This document shows, piece after piece, positions 1 to 11,800 of a stretch of 64,000 nucleotides of DNA. The stretch lies in the NCBI RefSeq assembly GCF_963678635.1, contig NC_087066.1, forward strand, positions 19,435,996 through 19,499,995, written 5' to 3'. Positions within the stretch are counted from its first letter, which is position 1; each line of letters starts with the position of its first letter. This stretch comes from Symsagittifera roscoffensis. Lineage: Eukaryota > Xenacoelomorpha > Acoela > Convolutidae. The position numbers and the translations under genes are program-made. Below the pieces are notes generated by a model. The model searched no databases. It had not been told where the DNA came from and saw nothing but the letters and a program-made list of their open reading frames with translations.

Positions 1-84
1 AATCTGAGTAGGACCTGTTTTTTTTTTCAAACGGGAAATATTCAGTTTCAAATAAAGTTGTCAGCTAATTATGTGTCTGCTTAT

Positions 85-315
85 TTGTTGTCGGCTTAGT
101 TGCCATATCTTGGAATCTTTTTTTTTACTGCGCGCATTTTTTTAATGTTGCTTTTAGTGTTTGATTTACTCCTACAATATGTAATTTTACTTACCTTGAC
201 TTCGTATTTCCTTCTTTGTTTTTTGTTGTTTCGCAGGCCTCAAAATCCCAGGCCCATGTCAATTCTGCCTGTTTTTCATCGGCCTAATGACCTAATTTTG
301 GGTCGTTTCAAGGGA
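85..315 (+). repeat. Dispersed repeat with 'tcggcttag' and 'cggcct' motifs, copy 1
   Basis: This segment runs from a 'gtcggcttag' motif to 'cggcctaatgacctaatttt'. The same order of motifs recurs at about 3255-3510 and 5770-5960, with the intervening T-rich sequence alignable by eye. It is an old, AT-rich interspersed repeat of unknown class. Confidence 0.5.
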
Positions 316-429
316 AACACAATTTTAACACTTCTCACCGCATTTTTCAAGTTGGTTGTATGTTTACCAATCGGTTTGTTGAAATTTATTTTTTTTCGTT
401 ATGCTGATTTTCCAAAAAGGGATATCAAC

Positions 430-1240
430 TAAAAGACCGTTTAAAATAGAACGGTTTGGAAAAGCTCACTGCAAAAGTTACGCCCAATTTTTTTTAACAC
501 AAAGTTATGGCCCTCGGAATAGTCAAGTTGTTGATTTTTGACGATTTTGTCATTCTTTTTGACTTTTTTGATATTGTGGGTTCAAGGGAGTTAACGGGCA
601 CTGAGATGGGCTTCTGCATTAGCGGCCGCTCACAAAGTTTTAATACACCAAAAGTTATCGCCCTCGGAAAAGTTCATAGGAAATTTTTGCTTTTTTGACC
701 GTTTTTCAAACTTTTTGAATATTCTTGAAAATTTCCCTGCCATAAGTGAGATTTTGGGTTAAATTCAAAGAAGGGGTTGTGGGAAGCTAACTATGTTACG
801 CGACCACGCCCCAATTTTTTCCGACACCAAAATTTATGGCCCTCGGGAATTATTTGACCGTATCTTTTTTTTTTTGAAAGTTCTGGGTTCAATCGAAATT
901 ATAGGTTGTTTTATTTCCTGCTGCATGAGCGGATCCGCTCTGTTTTTTTTCTACCCAAAAAACGATGGTTTCGGGAATGACAATTTTTAAATGTTGACGG
1001 TTTTTTGGACTTTTCTCCGTTTTGTTACCGTTTTTTTGGACTTTTCTCCGTTTTGTTACCGTTTTTTTGGACTTTTCTCGCTAGCTATTCTGCACAATCT
1101 GATATCATTTAATCGAAACAATATGTTCTTGAAAGCCTTTGTTTGTAATTGGGCATGTCCAGTTTGTTAAAGAAAAAATTTATGGCCTTCAAACAAGTCA
1201 AAGTGTAGAAACTTACTCAGTTTTTTGGAAACTTATTGAC
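430..1240 (+). repeat. Diverged tandem repeat, period roughly 170 bp
   Basis: A block of the form 'aaagttatggccctcgg' recurs near 502, 652, 832 and, more diverged, 1178. The spacing is about 150-180 bp or twice that. The preceding 'cgcccaatttttt' is also repeated at about 480 and 807. It reads as a decayed satellite-like array. Confidence 0.5.
1000..1078 (+). repeat. 31-bp tandem repeat, about 2.5 copies
   Basis: The unit 'ttttttggacttttctccg' followed by 'ttttgttaccg' is repeated head to tail with almost no divergence. It is a short recent tandem duplication inside the older array. Confidence 0.85.
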
Positions 1241-1889
1241 TTTACGTGAAAACTACCGTGCCAATTCTCAGGTTGCGTTCAATCAAGAAACTCGGTTTTG
1301 GGAATCTTCTATTTTTTTAACATTTATTATTTTTTTCGATTTTTCAATGTTGCATCGCAAGTGGTGCGAAGCTGTGTTGAAACTTTTTGGATGAACTTGA
1401 AAATACCGTGCCATTTCTCAGGTTAAGTGCTCAATCGCGTAACCCGGTTTTGGGAGTATTCTATACCTGCTTTTTGCGCGACCACTACCTGCTTTTTGCA
1501 GGAAAGGTAAACGGATTTTGGAAATTTTCGAACTTATGACTGTTTTTAAAACCTTCGATTTCACTTAAAACTACACTATCAAATTTGAGATGAAAATTTC
1601 AATCGATAGAACCATTTGCTAAATTTTTTCTGCAAAAGTGGCGGCTCTATATTGCTTTGCAAAAGAAATATTTTGTCCCTGGGAAAATTCCAATTTCTCA
1701 AAAATTTTTTTACTTATCACTTATTTTAGTAAAGAAACAAATTAGGTTTTGGGCGAAATCAAATTTTTGAAATTACGTCCTGCATAAGTATAAAAAAAAT
1801 TTTAAGAATTTCAAAAATTACCTCCAGCTTTAGCTGGGCTCCTAGTTGTTTTAATTGAGACATACTAAAATTTTGATTCACCTAGTTTT

Positions 1890-1976
1890 TTTTTTCAACA
1901 TATTTCATTTTTTTGACTTATGTTTGTTTGTGTTGTATCGCAAGTGGTGCGAAGCACAGCTTTGCCTCTGTGTCGA
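1890..1976 (+). repeat. Dispersed hairpin repeat (gcgaagc...gctttgc), copy
   Basis: Contains 'tcgcaagtggtgcgaagc' followed by 'acagctttgcctctgtgt', preceded by a T-rich leader beginning 'ctagtttttttttt'. Close relatives lie at about 1340-1372, 4018-4096 and 8380-8462. The core is a small inverted repeat able to form a hairpin. Confidence 0.6.
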
Positions 1977-2351
1977 GTTTTTTAAGTTGGTTTTCACCAA
2001 ATTCGTTTTCTTATAAATTCATTCGGTATAAATTTCATTCGATTTTTTATTCGGTTTAAAAGTTTCGGCCTAGTGTTTTGAGGGGTTGCCTTAATTTTTT
2101 TTGGTTCAAAGGGTTGATCAAAGATTTTCGTCTTTGTTACTGCATTGTAATATTTTTAATGCTAATGTATCATTCAGTTTCTTTTTTCATGTTTTTCTCT
2201 AAATGAACTGTATTCAAGTTAAATCCAGATAAAAAAGAAATTTTTGATAGATCTAGTTTTCTCGATATTTTGGAAAATAAAATCGATTCTGCGGCCTCCG
2301 TCTAATATCCTGTTGGCTAGTTTGCCATGCTATGTTTGTTAAATTTAAATT

Positions 2352-2545
2352 GATGCAAAGCTCCGCTTCGTCTCTGCTAGATTTCCCAGTAGAATAAAAA
2401 AATTACTTATTGACCCAGTTTTTCTAATTGGGTTCGTTTTATGAAAAATATTAATGATCGAATATTCTTGAAATTCAAAGAGGACTAACTTCCTTTTTCA
2501 TCTTCAAAATTCGAAAATTGAATTATATGAAAAATTGTCTCTCCT
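2352..2545 (+). repeat. Dispersed repeat family R1, partial copy
   Basis: A degraded hairpin motif ('gcaaagctccgcttcg') is followed directly by 'gatttcccagtagaat', 'ttattgacccagtttttc' and 'attcttgaaattcaaagag'. The same order is seen in the copies at about 10.6, 12.4, 13.5, 19.7 and 21.65 kb. Confidence 0.6.
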
Positions 2546-2989
2546 TTTTCCCCTTGATTTCATTGATAATTTTGCAACTTTCGTTCGACTATTTTACTGT
2601 GTACCAATGGTTAACATAACGGAGTGTTGCGGTTTTCTTTAAAACATTATTTTTGCCTGAGCCTGAAAGCTTTGAACATAAGTAAATTCGATTTAAACTT
2701 TTTTTCGTTTCTTAAAATTTTAAAAGTTGCTGATGATAGAAGTGTTTGGTCAATGATTTAATTTGTTTTTGTTGTTCACGTTCATGTTTCCTTGTTGTTC
2801 TCAATTTGAAAAGCACGGTTGTTAGATTACTCCCTGATCATTTGTTTTCTGCAAACATTTCTCCTATTTCTGCTATGATTTTTGGTTCAGTCAGAGATGT
2901 TTCTTTTCTTCTAGAAACCCATGTATAAAAGAATGTGATCAATGTTACGTTCGAACGTCCACTTCGAAAGGCGGAAAGGTTGCTTGGGC

Positions 2990-3560
2990 TGAGTGTTTCG
3001 TTTTTTTACTCTTGCGATAGCAAGGGTATTGCAATCGGGTACTAGACTTTTTTTTCCCGTAAACAACTTTGTCCACAGTTTTCAGCTGCATGCAGTATAC
3101 AACATACATGCAGTATGTGCGTTGTATATTTGCTCTAATTGGTCTATTACTCACTGTTCAACCTTATTAGTGTTAGTCCAATAATTCGCAGTTCAGATTT
3201 TCAACATGTTTGTTTGAGTTTTCGACTTCATTTTCGTCTTCGTCGCTTTCGGTTTTACTTTTTGTCGGCTTAGTTTCCGCTTTGTTTTTACCATCCAACT
3301 AAATCGCTTATTTGAATTTCTAGTTTTTTTAACGATATAGTTGCTTCTACTTTTCTGATTTACCTTTGTTTCATTGTAATTTTATTATAACTCGGCATCG
3401 TATATATATACATATATAATTTTTTCGATTAAAAACTTTGTTCTGCCCAAATAATTTCGGCCATTCTTTTATCAGCTTAGTGACTTAATTTCGAGTTCTT
3501 TCAATGGAAGCATATTTTTTATGCTCATCAGTGGATAAGCTAAACATCATAATAGAAATT
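2990..3560 (+). repeat. Dispersed repeat, copy 2 of the 'tcggcttag' family
   Basis: Shares with 5630-5970 the motifs 'gatagcaagggt', 'ttgcaatcgg', 'ttttcccgtaaacaac', 'gcatgcagta', 'cggctta', 'ttaccatccaacta' and a final 'atttcgagtt' block. The copy here is longer because of an internal insertion around 3100-3250. Confidence 0.7.
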
Positions 3561-4017
3561 ATAATTGAAATTTTTCATGACAACAATTTTTTCATCGCCT
3601 TTTTTCGGCTTAATTGGTTTTGGGTTATACTATATAGGCGTATCGGCCTCATATTGCGTCCTTTGGCGAGCGAAAAAAGTGCGTGTGTGCGTGCTTGTGT
3701 TTTGAGGGCGAGGGGGGCTTAGTAACTTTTTATTAGTCTTAACTTTTTTTCAATTTGTTTTCCCGTTTTTTTGGGCTTCTTAGGTTTCGGGCTATATTAC
3801 ATCAGCTTAATTGTCTCATTTTGTTTCATTTGACGTGCAAATAATGTGTTATGCGGGCGACGGGGACTTTTCATAAATCTTGTTGTTTATTTTTTCGGCT
3901 TAAAAGGCTTCTGCCAAAATATTTGTTACTGCTTGGTAAATCATCATCCGATGCTAATTTAATATTCAATTGTCTCGGCATGTTTTTGTTTTAAAACTAG
4001 CGTTATTGATTGTGATA

Positions 4018-4096
4018 GATCTAGTTTTTTCGACATTTTCGATTTTTGTTGTGTTGTATCGAAAGTAGCGCGAAGCTCAGCTTCGCTTGTGTGTTA
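4018..4096 (+). repeat. Dispersed hairpin repeat, copy with perfect arms
   Basis: The core 'gcgaagctcagcttcgc' has perfect 7-bp arms around a 3-nt loop, followed by 'ttgtgtgtta'. It is preceded by 'gatctagttttttcgacatt', the same leader as at 5155 and 1890. Class is unknown. Confidence 0.65.
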
Positions 4097-5527
4097 TTAG
4101 ATATAGTTTGAACTAATTTTAAGCTTATACTAGGCTGTTTGGATGAATTTTTTGGAAGACTCGAATCTATTTTCTCGACATTAAGTCTAGACTGTTTCCG
4201 TTAAGATTTCAAGAAAATAATAAAAACGAAAAGCATAATCGCTCGTTACAATGAATTGACTTTTACTACCCAACATTAAAGCTTCAAGTAACACTGCATT
4301 AGCTAAATGTAATAAAGTTGCAGATTTAAATGTTAAGCTGCGAATATTATTACTATCACAATTGCGTTCGTTATTGAAAAAAATAGTTAAAATAAGGGAG
4401 TTCATTCCGAAACGTTTTTTTTTTGATAACGATCATTGAGGTTCCTCAAACACGATCAGACAATTTTTTCAGCTGAATGACATTTTGATTTCCTTTCAAT
4501 AAATGTCAACTAGCGTTTGTATCGGAACAAATGAAGTGTAAAAATGTCTAAAATGAAATGAAATGATTAGTTGAGTAAGTAGCGATTTCGTTACGAAATT
4601 GAAGAACATGCTACCTTTTTGTTGAAAAAGAAGACGTTCATTAAACGAAGTGGTCAATGTGCAATCTTCATGCTGACAAAATAAAAATCATATCAATTTT
4701 TGGAGACGTATGCTAATGCAGGTTGTTTTTAGTATAGGGGTGGGTTTTGTGTGACAATTGGGGAGTTTTCATGTTCGTTTTCTTATGTCTACTGGATATA
4801 AGAAGAGCGTAGTTTGCTTAGAATTAGAAATTGCTCCTGAGAGGGTTACGATTTGCTATATTATTGAATCCAACGCTAAGGTGCGCAGTTGGCGTATAGG
4901 TAACATTTGGGCTTGTCCACAATGTCCTAGGTTGATAGTTGTAGTCCCGTCGGACTTTTTCCGCCAATTATATATTAGTTTTTTGCTCAATTTTTAGCGC
5001 TCAAAAATTTCGGATTTTTGGCCTATGTCATCTCGGTTTATTTGCTTCATATTCGCGTGTTTGTGTTTGTGTGTGCCTGGGAGCTATTTGAGTGTCAAAC
5101 AATTTTTACAGGTCAAATTTTTTGTCAGACTGTTTTTGGACTAATCTGGCTTCGTAGATCTAGCTTTTTCGACATTTTAAAACGATTTTCGAATTTTAAT
5201 TTTTCAGTTTAATTTCTACTTTTTCAATTCATTTCTGAGTAAAGATCCAATTGCACTCTTCAATAGTTCATGTTAAAGTAGAAATTAATATGTTGAGGAA
5301 TCGAGACAAAGCAAGTAGATGAATTCAGCCAAGGAGTTAAAGTGGGAAGTTTAAGAAACGAATCTCCGTAAACGAGTCGAAATGAGGAAATAATTAAACA
5401 TGAATTAGATAAAATACGCAGAAAATGGAAAAGGCAAAAACCAGATCTAATTACTGACAACTTCTCCAAATATTGTCTTAATGAGTAGTGAATGAATCTA
5501 ACCGCGTAATTTTGGAAAGCTATTTAG

Positions 5528-5645
5528 AGTCATGAACGTAGTGAATGCTCTCATAGGTCTTGGTGATTTTTTTTCAGGAAAAAGTGTTAAAATTTGTTCA
5601 GGCTCAAATTAAATTTATCGCGGGATGACTTTTGATTTCATTTTT
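5528..5645 (+). repeat. Dispersed repeat family R1, 5' portion
   Basis: Begins 'gtcatgaacgtagtgaatgc' and ends 'gcgggatgacttttgatttc'. It matches 10435-10555 closely, including 'aaaatttgttcaggctcaaa'. It abuts the 'tcggcttag' family copy that follows. Confidence 0.7.
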
Positions 5646-5970
5646 ACCCTTGAGATAGCAAGGGTGTTGCAATCGGTTGACTTTTTTTCCCGTAAACAAC
5701 TTCGTTCACAGATTTCAGCATGCATGCAGTACACTTCAGCACTTCACAGATTTCAGCATGCATGCAGTCGGCTTACTTTCCGCTTTGTTTTTACCATCCA
5801 ACTAAAAAGCGTATTTGAGTTCAAGCTATTTTTTACATTATAGATGCTTTTAGTGTTCTAATTTACCGCTGCTGTTTCTTTGTAATTTTTTTAAAACCAT
5901 TTTTTTAAATGATTTCGGCCTATAATTTATCGGCTTAGCGACCTCATTTCGAGTTGTACTCATCTGTGGA
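5630..5970 (+). repeat. Dispersed repeat, copy 3 of the 'tcggcttag' family
   Basis: Collinear with 2990-3560. It additionally contains a local duplication of 'cacagatttcagcatgcatg' at about 5708 and 5744. Confidence 0.7.
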
Positions 5971-6004
5971 TTGAACAAAATTCTTAACATCTTTGCTGGC
6001 TATG

Positions 6005-6455
6005 TTTTTATTGGCAATGAAGTGCAAGTACATCTGTCTGTTCTATACTATATTTAAATGCGAGTAACAGCTATCTCCCATTTTTAAGCATAATATTTTT
6101 GCATGTTTAACGAAAGAATTTTTTCATGTTTAAGCTATATCATATATTGCAATGCTTAAGAAAATTGTTCAATTAGTTTTTCGCAAGGTCATCAATTTTT
6201 CAGTATTTTTTTTCGAGGCCAAATTAAGTCTGTCTGTCTGTATACCTGCTTTTTTAATTAATTTGATTATGTCTGTCTACCCGTCGGCTAATTATTTAAC
6301 TTTCATCTATTATCTATCTATTATCTTTTATTACATATTCAAATGCGGGCTTCACTATCTCGCCAAGTTTAAGCTTTTTCAATGTATTATTTTTTCATGT
6401 TTAACAAATGAATTTTTTTCACGTTTAAGCTATATCGAATATTGCAATGGTTAAG
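6005..6455 (+). repeat. Tandem duplication, about 225-300 bp unit
   Basis: The block ending 'gctatatcatatattgcaat' near 6155 recurs as 'gctatatcgaatattgcaat' near 6450. Both are preceded by 'catgtttaac' and an 'aaatgcg..' block. The 100-residue open frame across it (6152-6454) is low-complexity and not believed. Confidence 0.6.
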
Positions 6456-6504
6456 GTTTTTTTTCGATTTTCAGTTTGATTTCAGTGTTTATTTCATCAA
6501 GTTT

Positions 6505-8130
6505 AAAAATAGGAACCCAATAGTAGGATATTGTCAGAGTTTTCCCAGGTTTTGTGATTCTGGCCTCCATATATGAATAACCAAATCCTTTTGGTTAAAC
6601 GAGATAGATAGGCAATTTTCGAGTTTTTTCAAAAAAATTCTAGAAAATTTAATTTCAAAAAATTTCTTAATATTTGAAACTTTCACCCTGTAGTTGGGTG
6701 CTGTCAGGGTAATCTCAGGGGTTCCGAATCTTGCCTCCAATTCTCACTTCTCAAATCCTTGTAGTTTTCGAGATATGACGTTTTTTATGATTTTTTCAAA
6801 AAAAATTTTAACTTAGATTTTAAAAAATTCCAAAACGTTGAAGATTTCAATCCTGTTGTTGGATATTGTAAGGGTACTCGCAGGGGGTGCGAATCTTGCC
6901 TTTGATTATGGCTGCTCAAATCCTTGTAGCTTTCGAAATATGACGTTTTTTTGGATTTTTTTCAAAATTTTTTAGAAAACTTAGATAAAAAAAATTTCGC
7001 AAAACTTGGAATTACCATCTCTGTTCTGAGGCTCTGTCAGGGTACTCTCAGGAGTTGCGAATTTCGATGTCAAAGATGACTACTCAAATCTTTGTAGTTT
7101 TCGAGATATGACGTTTTTTATGATTTTCTCCGAAGTTTTCAAAAAAACTTAGTTGAGAAACTCCAAAACTTTGAATATCTCAATCCTGTTTGTGGAATCT
7201 TTGAGTTTACTCTCAGGGGGTTGCGAAATTTGCCTCTGAAAAGGACTGCTCAAAATCTTGCAGTTTTCCAGATATGACATTTTTTGTGATTTAAAAAACA
7301 ATTTCATGAAAATTAAATTAATTTTTCAAGGTTTGAAATTTCTAGCCTGTAGTTGGGGGACTGTCAGAGTAATCTCAGGGGTTGCAAGTTTGACCTCCAA
7401 TTAAGATTGCCCGAATCTTTTTTTTAAGAGATAAGACGATTTTTGTGATTTTTTTTTGGAAATTTGCAGAAAACTCAAATTACAAAGTAATTCGTTAAAT
7501 TGAAATTCCCAGCCCTGTAGCTGTGTACTTTCAAAGATTGCGAATATTTCAATCAAAAAAGACTGCTCAAATTTTGGTAGTTTTCGAAATGTGAATTTTT
7601 TCTGGTTTTAAAAAAAATACTTCTTTCAGAAAATTTAAGGTGAACTTTCTCAAAATTTGAATTTCCCAACATTGTAGTTGGGTACTGTGAGGGTACTCTC
7701 AGGAGTTGCAAATCTTGCGTCCAAATGCGACTGCTCAATTGCTTTCAGCTTCCCTGATGTGACGTTTCTTAATTCATTATAAACTTAGATATAAAAAAAA
7801 TGTCGCAATCTCTTTATGGTTTTTCAAAATTTGAATTAAAAAATCGAATGAAAAATTTTACAAAATTTGAAGTTACTCTCAGGAGTTGCAATTTTTGCAT
7901 CCAAATGCGACTGCTCAATTGCTTTCATTTTCCCAGATGTGACGTTTCTTAGTTCATTTTAAATTTTTCGAAGAACTTATATAAAACTTCACAAAATTTT
8001 ATGGTCACAAAAGTTTATGGTTCTTCAAAATTTGTATAAAAAACTTGAATAAAAAACGTTGCAAAATTTTTAATTACGAACCTTGTAATTGGGTGCTGTC
8101 AGAGTACACTCAAAGAATAGTTTTTTGAGT
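6505..8130 (+). repeat. Diverged satellite, period about 165 bp, roughly 10 units
   Basis: Each unit carries 'ctgtagttgggtactgtc', 'agggtactctcaggggttgc', 'gactgctcaaatc' and 'ttcgagatatgacg' in that order. Units start near 6515, 6685, 6852, 7018, 7185, 7345, 7510, 7675, 7870 and 8085. Neighbouring units differ substantially, so the array is old. The 7675 and 7870 units share a distinct subtype ('ccaaatgcgactgctcaatt'). The period is close to one nucleosome repeat. Nothing in it looks coding. Confidence 0.85.
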
Positions 8131-8379
8131 TAATGAAATTTTGAAGCACCGGAGGTGCGGTACACGCTAGTAACATTTATATGCATTTATCCTCATTCCT
8201 GAATCATACCACAACCTGTAACTCAGATCTTGAGAAATTACGTACTTATTTACTGATTTTTTTCGTGATGTTCTTCATGTTATAAGATCAGTCTACTTTC
8301 TTTCCGTCTTGTCTCGCAAAGTTCTGATTTTCAGTTTTCCTATAAAATTTGTGTTCAGTGTTTCTGTATTTACCCTTTT

Positions 8380-8462
8380 GCGTATACTATACTTTCAAAT
8401 TTTACAGGCTTTCTTATTTTGCATGGCAAGTGGTGCGAAGCTCCGCTTTGCCTCTGTGTTTC
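8380..8462 (+). repeat. Dispersed hairpin repeat, copy
   Basis: 'ggcaagtggtgcgaagctcc' followed by 'gctttgcctctgtgttt' matches the copy at 1936-1976. It lies about 300 bp upstream of the first STT3B exon seen. Confidence 0.6.
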
Positions 8463-8758
8463 AATATTTTTTAGATTCCATCTCAAACATCATGAAATAG
8501 TAATCCGCTCAATTGAAGCTCTTTCGCTGCTGCCGATTATTAGCTACTCAAACATATGTATGTCCAAAACATAATCCAAGCAGAAGTTGTTTTCTGGTTA
8601 AGGCAAGTGATTTTTGGTGGCTTGCTCTTAGGTGCTTTATTATCGGGACCCCCTACAACCTGATACATAATTTTGCTGGTCGTGAGAGCTTTTTCTGTTC
8701 TTTATATCTTGTGAATGATATGTTTAAGTAGATTATTTGTATGTGTTTGTGTTGCTAG

Positions 8759-8858
8759 GTGAGTGCTTGGGGAGGCTATGTCTTCATCACCAATCTGGTC
8801 CCTCTTCATGCATTTGTGTTGGTGCTCATGCAGAGATACAGTCACCGTCTCTATGTTG
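8759..8858 (+). CDS. STT3B: STT3B exon 1 of window
   Basis: Preceded by 'gttgctag' and followed by 'gtaagt'. It encodes [17 protein letters not shown] and a following helix ending RLYV, with one base carried to the next exon. This is a transmembrane segment from the middle of the family's multi-span domain, so upstream exons are missing. Confidence 0.93.
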
Positions 8859-11800
8859 GTAAGTCGTCCACATCGCTTTTTGAGCTTTGAAGCTACATAA
8901 TTATGACTGCAATTGGTCCTTTAACTGATTCCTGAGCTTGACGCTGCTATAATAACTTTTTGGAATGCTTCTTTATTGCAATATCCTGTGTAAAATGATA
9001 TGCGGCCCAAATTATTCAGCAAGTCAAGCTCTGTCAATTGAAGTTTACAGGCTATGAATATGGATAACGGCAACGAGTGCAAATTAATTCATAGAAAGTA
9101 AAAATATAAATGACAGAACAAGTACTATTCGAATATCTTTTAAATCATCAAGTTATCTTTTTTTCGAGAGTTTCAAAAGATCAAAGTCTAAATGGCCATC
9201 AGGGGTAATCTAGAAAACGTCACCTAAGAAAATGTCTACTTTCGTAGGTTGAACAAACTGATATTACGAACTCTCGTTAAATACTACAAGACTATATTAA
9301 GGCAAAACTGGCCATTTATTTCAAGCTATTCAAGCAACTTGGTCATCTTGAAGTTAAGAATTAAGTGAGACAACGGCATTTTCAGACAATTTTTAGGGTC
9401 GATCAAGAGTACGTATCGTAAAATGGTGCCAAATATTCAAATCCTGAGAGGGAAGGGCGTTCGCACTCGCTCAACCTCGCATCCTGGTTGTCATTTGACG
9501 TTGGTCACTTCGGTAACCTTGTAATGTGCGAAGAAACATATGGCATTTCTGTGTTTCAGCATTCTCAGTGTGGTTCATCATGGGTCTGCTGTTGTCGATG
9601 CAAGTGCCTTTTGTGGGGTTCCAACCTGTTCGGACTTCAGAACACATGGCTGCCGCTGGCACATTCGTGCTGCTGCAGGCATACGCTTTCCTAGCCTATC
9701 TGAAGACTAAGGTAAGCAACTAAACAGCTATAGAATTTTTATAATATTTCAAGTGTATCATTTTCATCTGAAATCTTAAGGAAACTGATTGATTTGTAAA
9801 CTAAAGAATAATTGCTATGAAGACTCTTCCTATCAGATGTGCTTAATAATCTTCCCCGTTTTGAATTTTTGATAGTTTGAAAATCACTTCTATGGTATGA
9901 AAAACATGAAAAACCTAAAAATGAGAATAGAATTTTTGAATGGCGTAATTTATAAAAGAAATTATATCAAAGTTAATACATGCAAGGGGTGGGTGGGTAT
10001 TCTCAAGTAGATATTTCTCAGTGCTCCACGATTTGTTGACTAAATCCTTATTAATAAGTTTTAATTCAACCAGTGTCACTTTTCCTGGCTTTTTTTATTG
10101 CTTGGACATTTGAGCTGGAAAATCAAATGATGGCTAGAATAATACACTCAGTATGCATTGCTGAGTGAGGAATCTCCCCTATAAACCTTCGGATAATTTA
10201 ATTAGCTTCCAACGGAAATTGAATATCTGCAGCAACGAGTTTCCGAACCTGAATGTGATCGCTAGATAACTGGAAAACCAAAGCAACTGGCGAAATAGAA
10301 TGTTTGATGGTTTTCTTAGTAGCGTCTATTTTCCTGTGGAATCTAATGTGACGGCAACAGTACACTAATTAACCTATTCTAGATCATATTTGTATAAGAT
10401 AAGATAAAAAACGCGTTGATACGCTTTATAAGAGTTATGAATGTAGTGAATGCTCTTATATAGATCTTGGCAATTTTTTTGTTTACTTTTTTCAGCAAAA
10501 AATTGTAAAATTTGTTCAGGCTCAAATTTAATTATTCGCGGGATGACTTTTAATTTCTGTTTAAGTTCGTTTCCTTTGTTGAAAGGAACACTATTGAACA
10601 GCAAAAGTGTAAAGGTCATGAAAAACGTAAACATCTTCTAATTTCGGAAATGGAATTTAATTATCAGGTTTTCCAGCGAAATAAAAAAATATACCTATTG
10701 ATCCAGTTTTCCCAAATTGGGGAAATTTTATCGAAAAAGAAGCAATCATAATTTGCTCTTGAATTACAAAGAGCTATACGGCCATATAATTTTTTCTTTG
10801 CAATTCGAAAGTTTAAGTGTTTTTTTTAATTCCGTTTTCTCGCGTTCATGACTCTATTCCAACTGTCTGTTGGCCCTTTTATACCACTTATCAAGTCGTT
10901 GATAACACTTGCGAAGCATAGTGTGCTAGTACGAACTTTCTTTTCTGTCCAACCTAAGTCGCAAATAAAACTGTTGCTTTTGGTGGCACTTTTGAGTTGG
11001 AAGGCTGCGGTAGCAGTATAAAATCATATATGCTTTGACATTTGAATAGTAAAAAGTTAACTCAGCTGATGCATTTTTAGTTCATCAAATGAACCGAAAA
11101 AAATTATTTGTTTCAAACAGCAGTACAATGATAAAAGGCTCGATTTCAGAATTTTTTTTCAATGTATCTCGTAATTTTTTTCAAATGCATAATTTGGCTT
11201 CAAGCTTTCCAATTTATTATATGCAAAATTATGTCTTTTTTGTATTTGGTGCTACTTTTGCTGCATCGAATTGTCAATTTATTAGCATATTTAGCTGCGT
11301 TTTTGGGGAATTTAAGCATCCCTGGCTGAGTGGTTGGTGTGTGAGACCCAAATTTGGTAGGTCACAGATTCGAATTCGACACGTAGCCGAGTTTTTGCTA
11401 ATTTGAGGCTTATTTCAACTTTTTCATATTTCAGTTGATAGAGCTGCTTTTTGGTTGTGTTCTTTTAAGTGTTTGCGAATCGCAACTTCACCTCTGTGTT
11501 AAAATTTTCAAAACAATAGTATCAATATATTGTTTTTACCAGCTTCACTTTTCCTGGCATGTTATATTGTGAGGACATTTAAGCTGGAAAATCATCTTGT
11601 GTTGCGAATAATACATTTAGCTGCTTTAGTTAAATAAGGAATCTCATCTACATTGAAGCTGCATTACAATTATGCTGCAAATGATATGCAAAAGTTAATG
11701 ATGCAAATGATATGGATCTTATGGAATCCGAGTATGAAATTTTGACCATTGGTGTCATTCATAGATTTACATTAAGTTTGATGCCCTATTGATTTGACAA

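Larger units (their letters stand above)
1..8758. other. Region without recognisable exon, probably upstream intron of STT3B
   Basis: I find no STT3B exon or other convincing coding exon here. Open frames in this stretch (for example 100-432 and 6152-6454 on +) translate to low-complexity Phe/Leu/Ile-rich strings expected from T-rich DNA. The first STT3B exon in the window starts mid-protein in a luminal or membrane segment, so the N-terminal exons must lie upstream of position 1 and this is most simply intron. It holds diverged tandem arrays and dispersed repeats listed separately. Confidence 0.6.

Noticed and set aside
100-432. 110-residue hydrophobic + strand frame near the window start
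   Set aside because: Composition is that of T-rich repeat DNA (Phe/Leu/Ile), overlaps a dispersed repeat and has no conserved motif.
1-8758. Upstream STT3B exons (for example those carrying the first luminal Asp motif)
   Set aside because: All three + frames were scanned for family motifs and none was found, so these exons are taken to lie upstream of the window.
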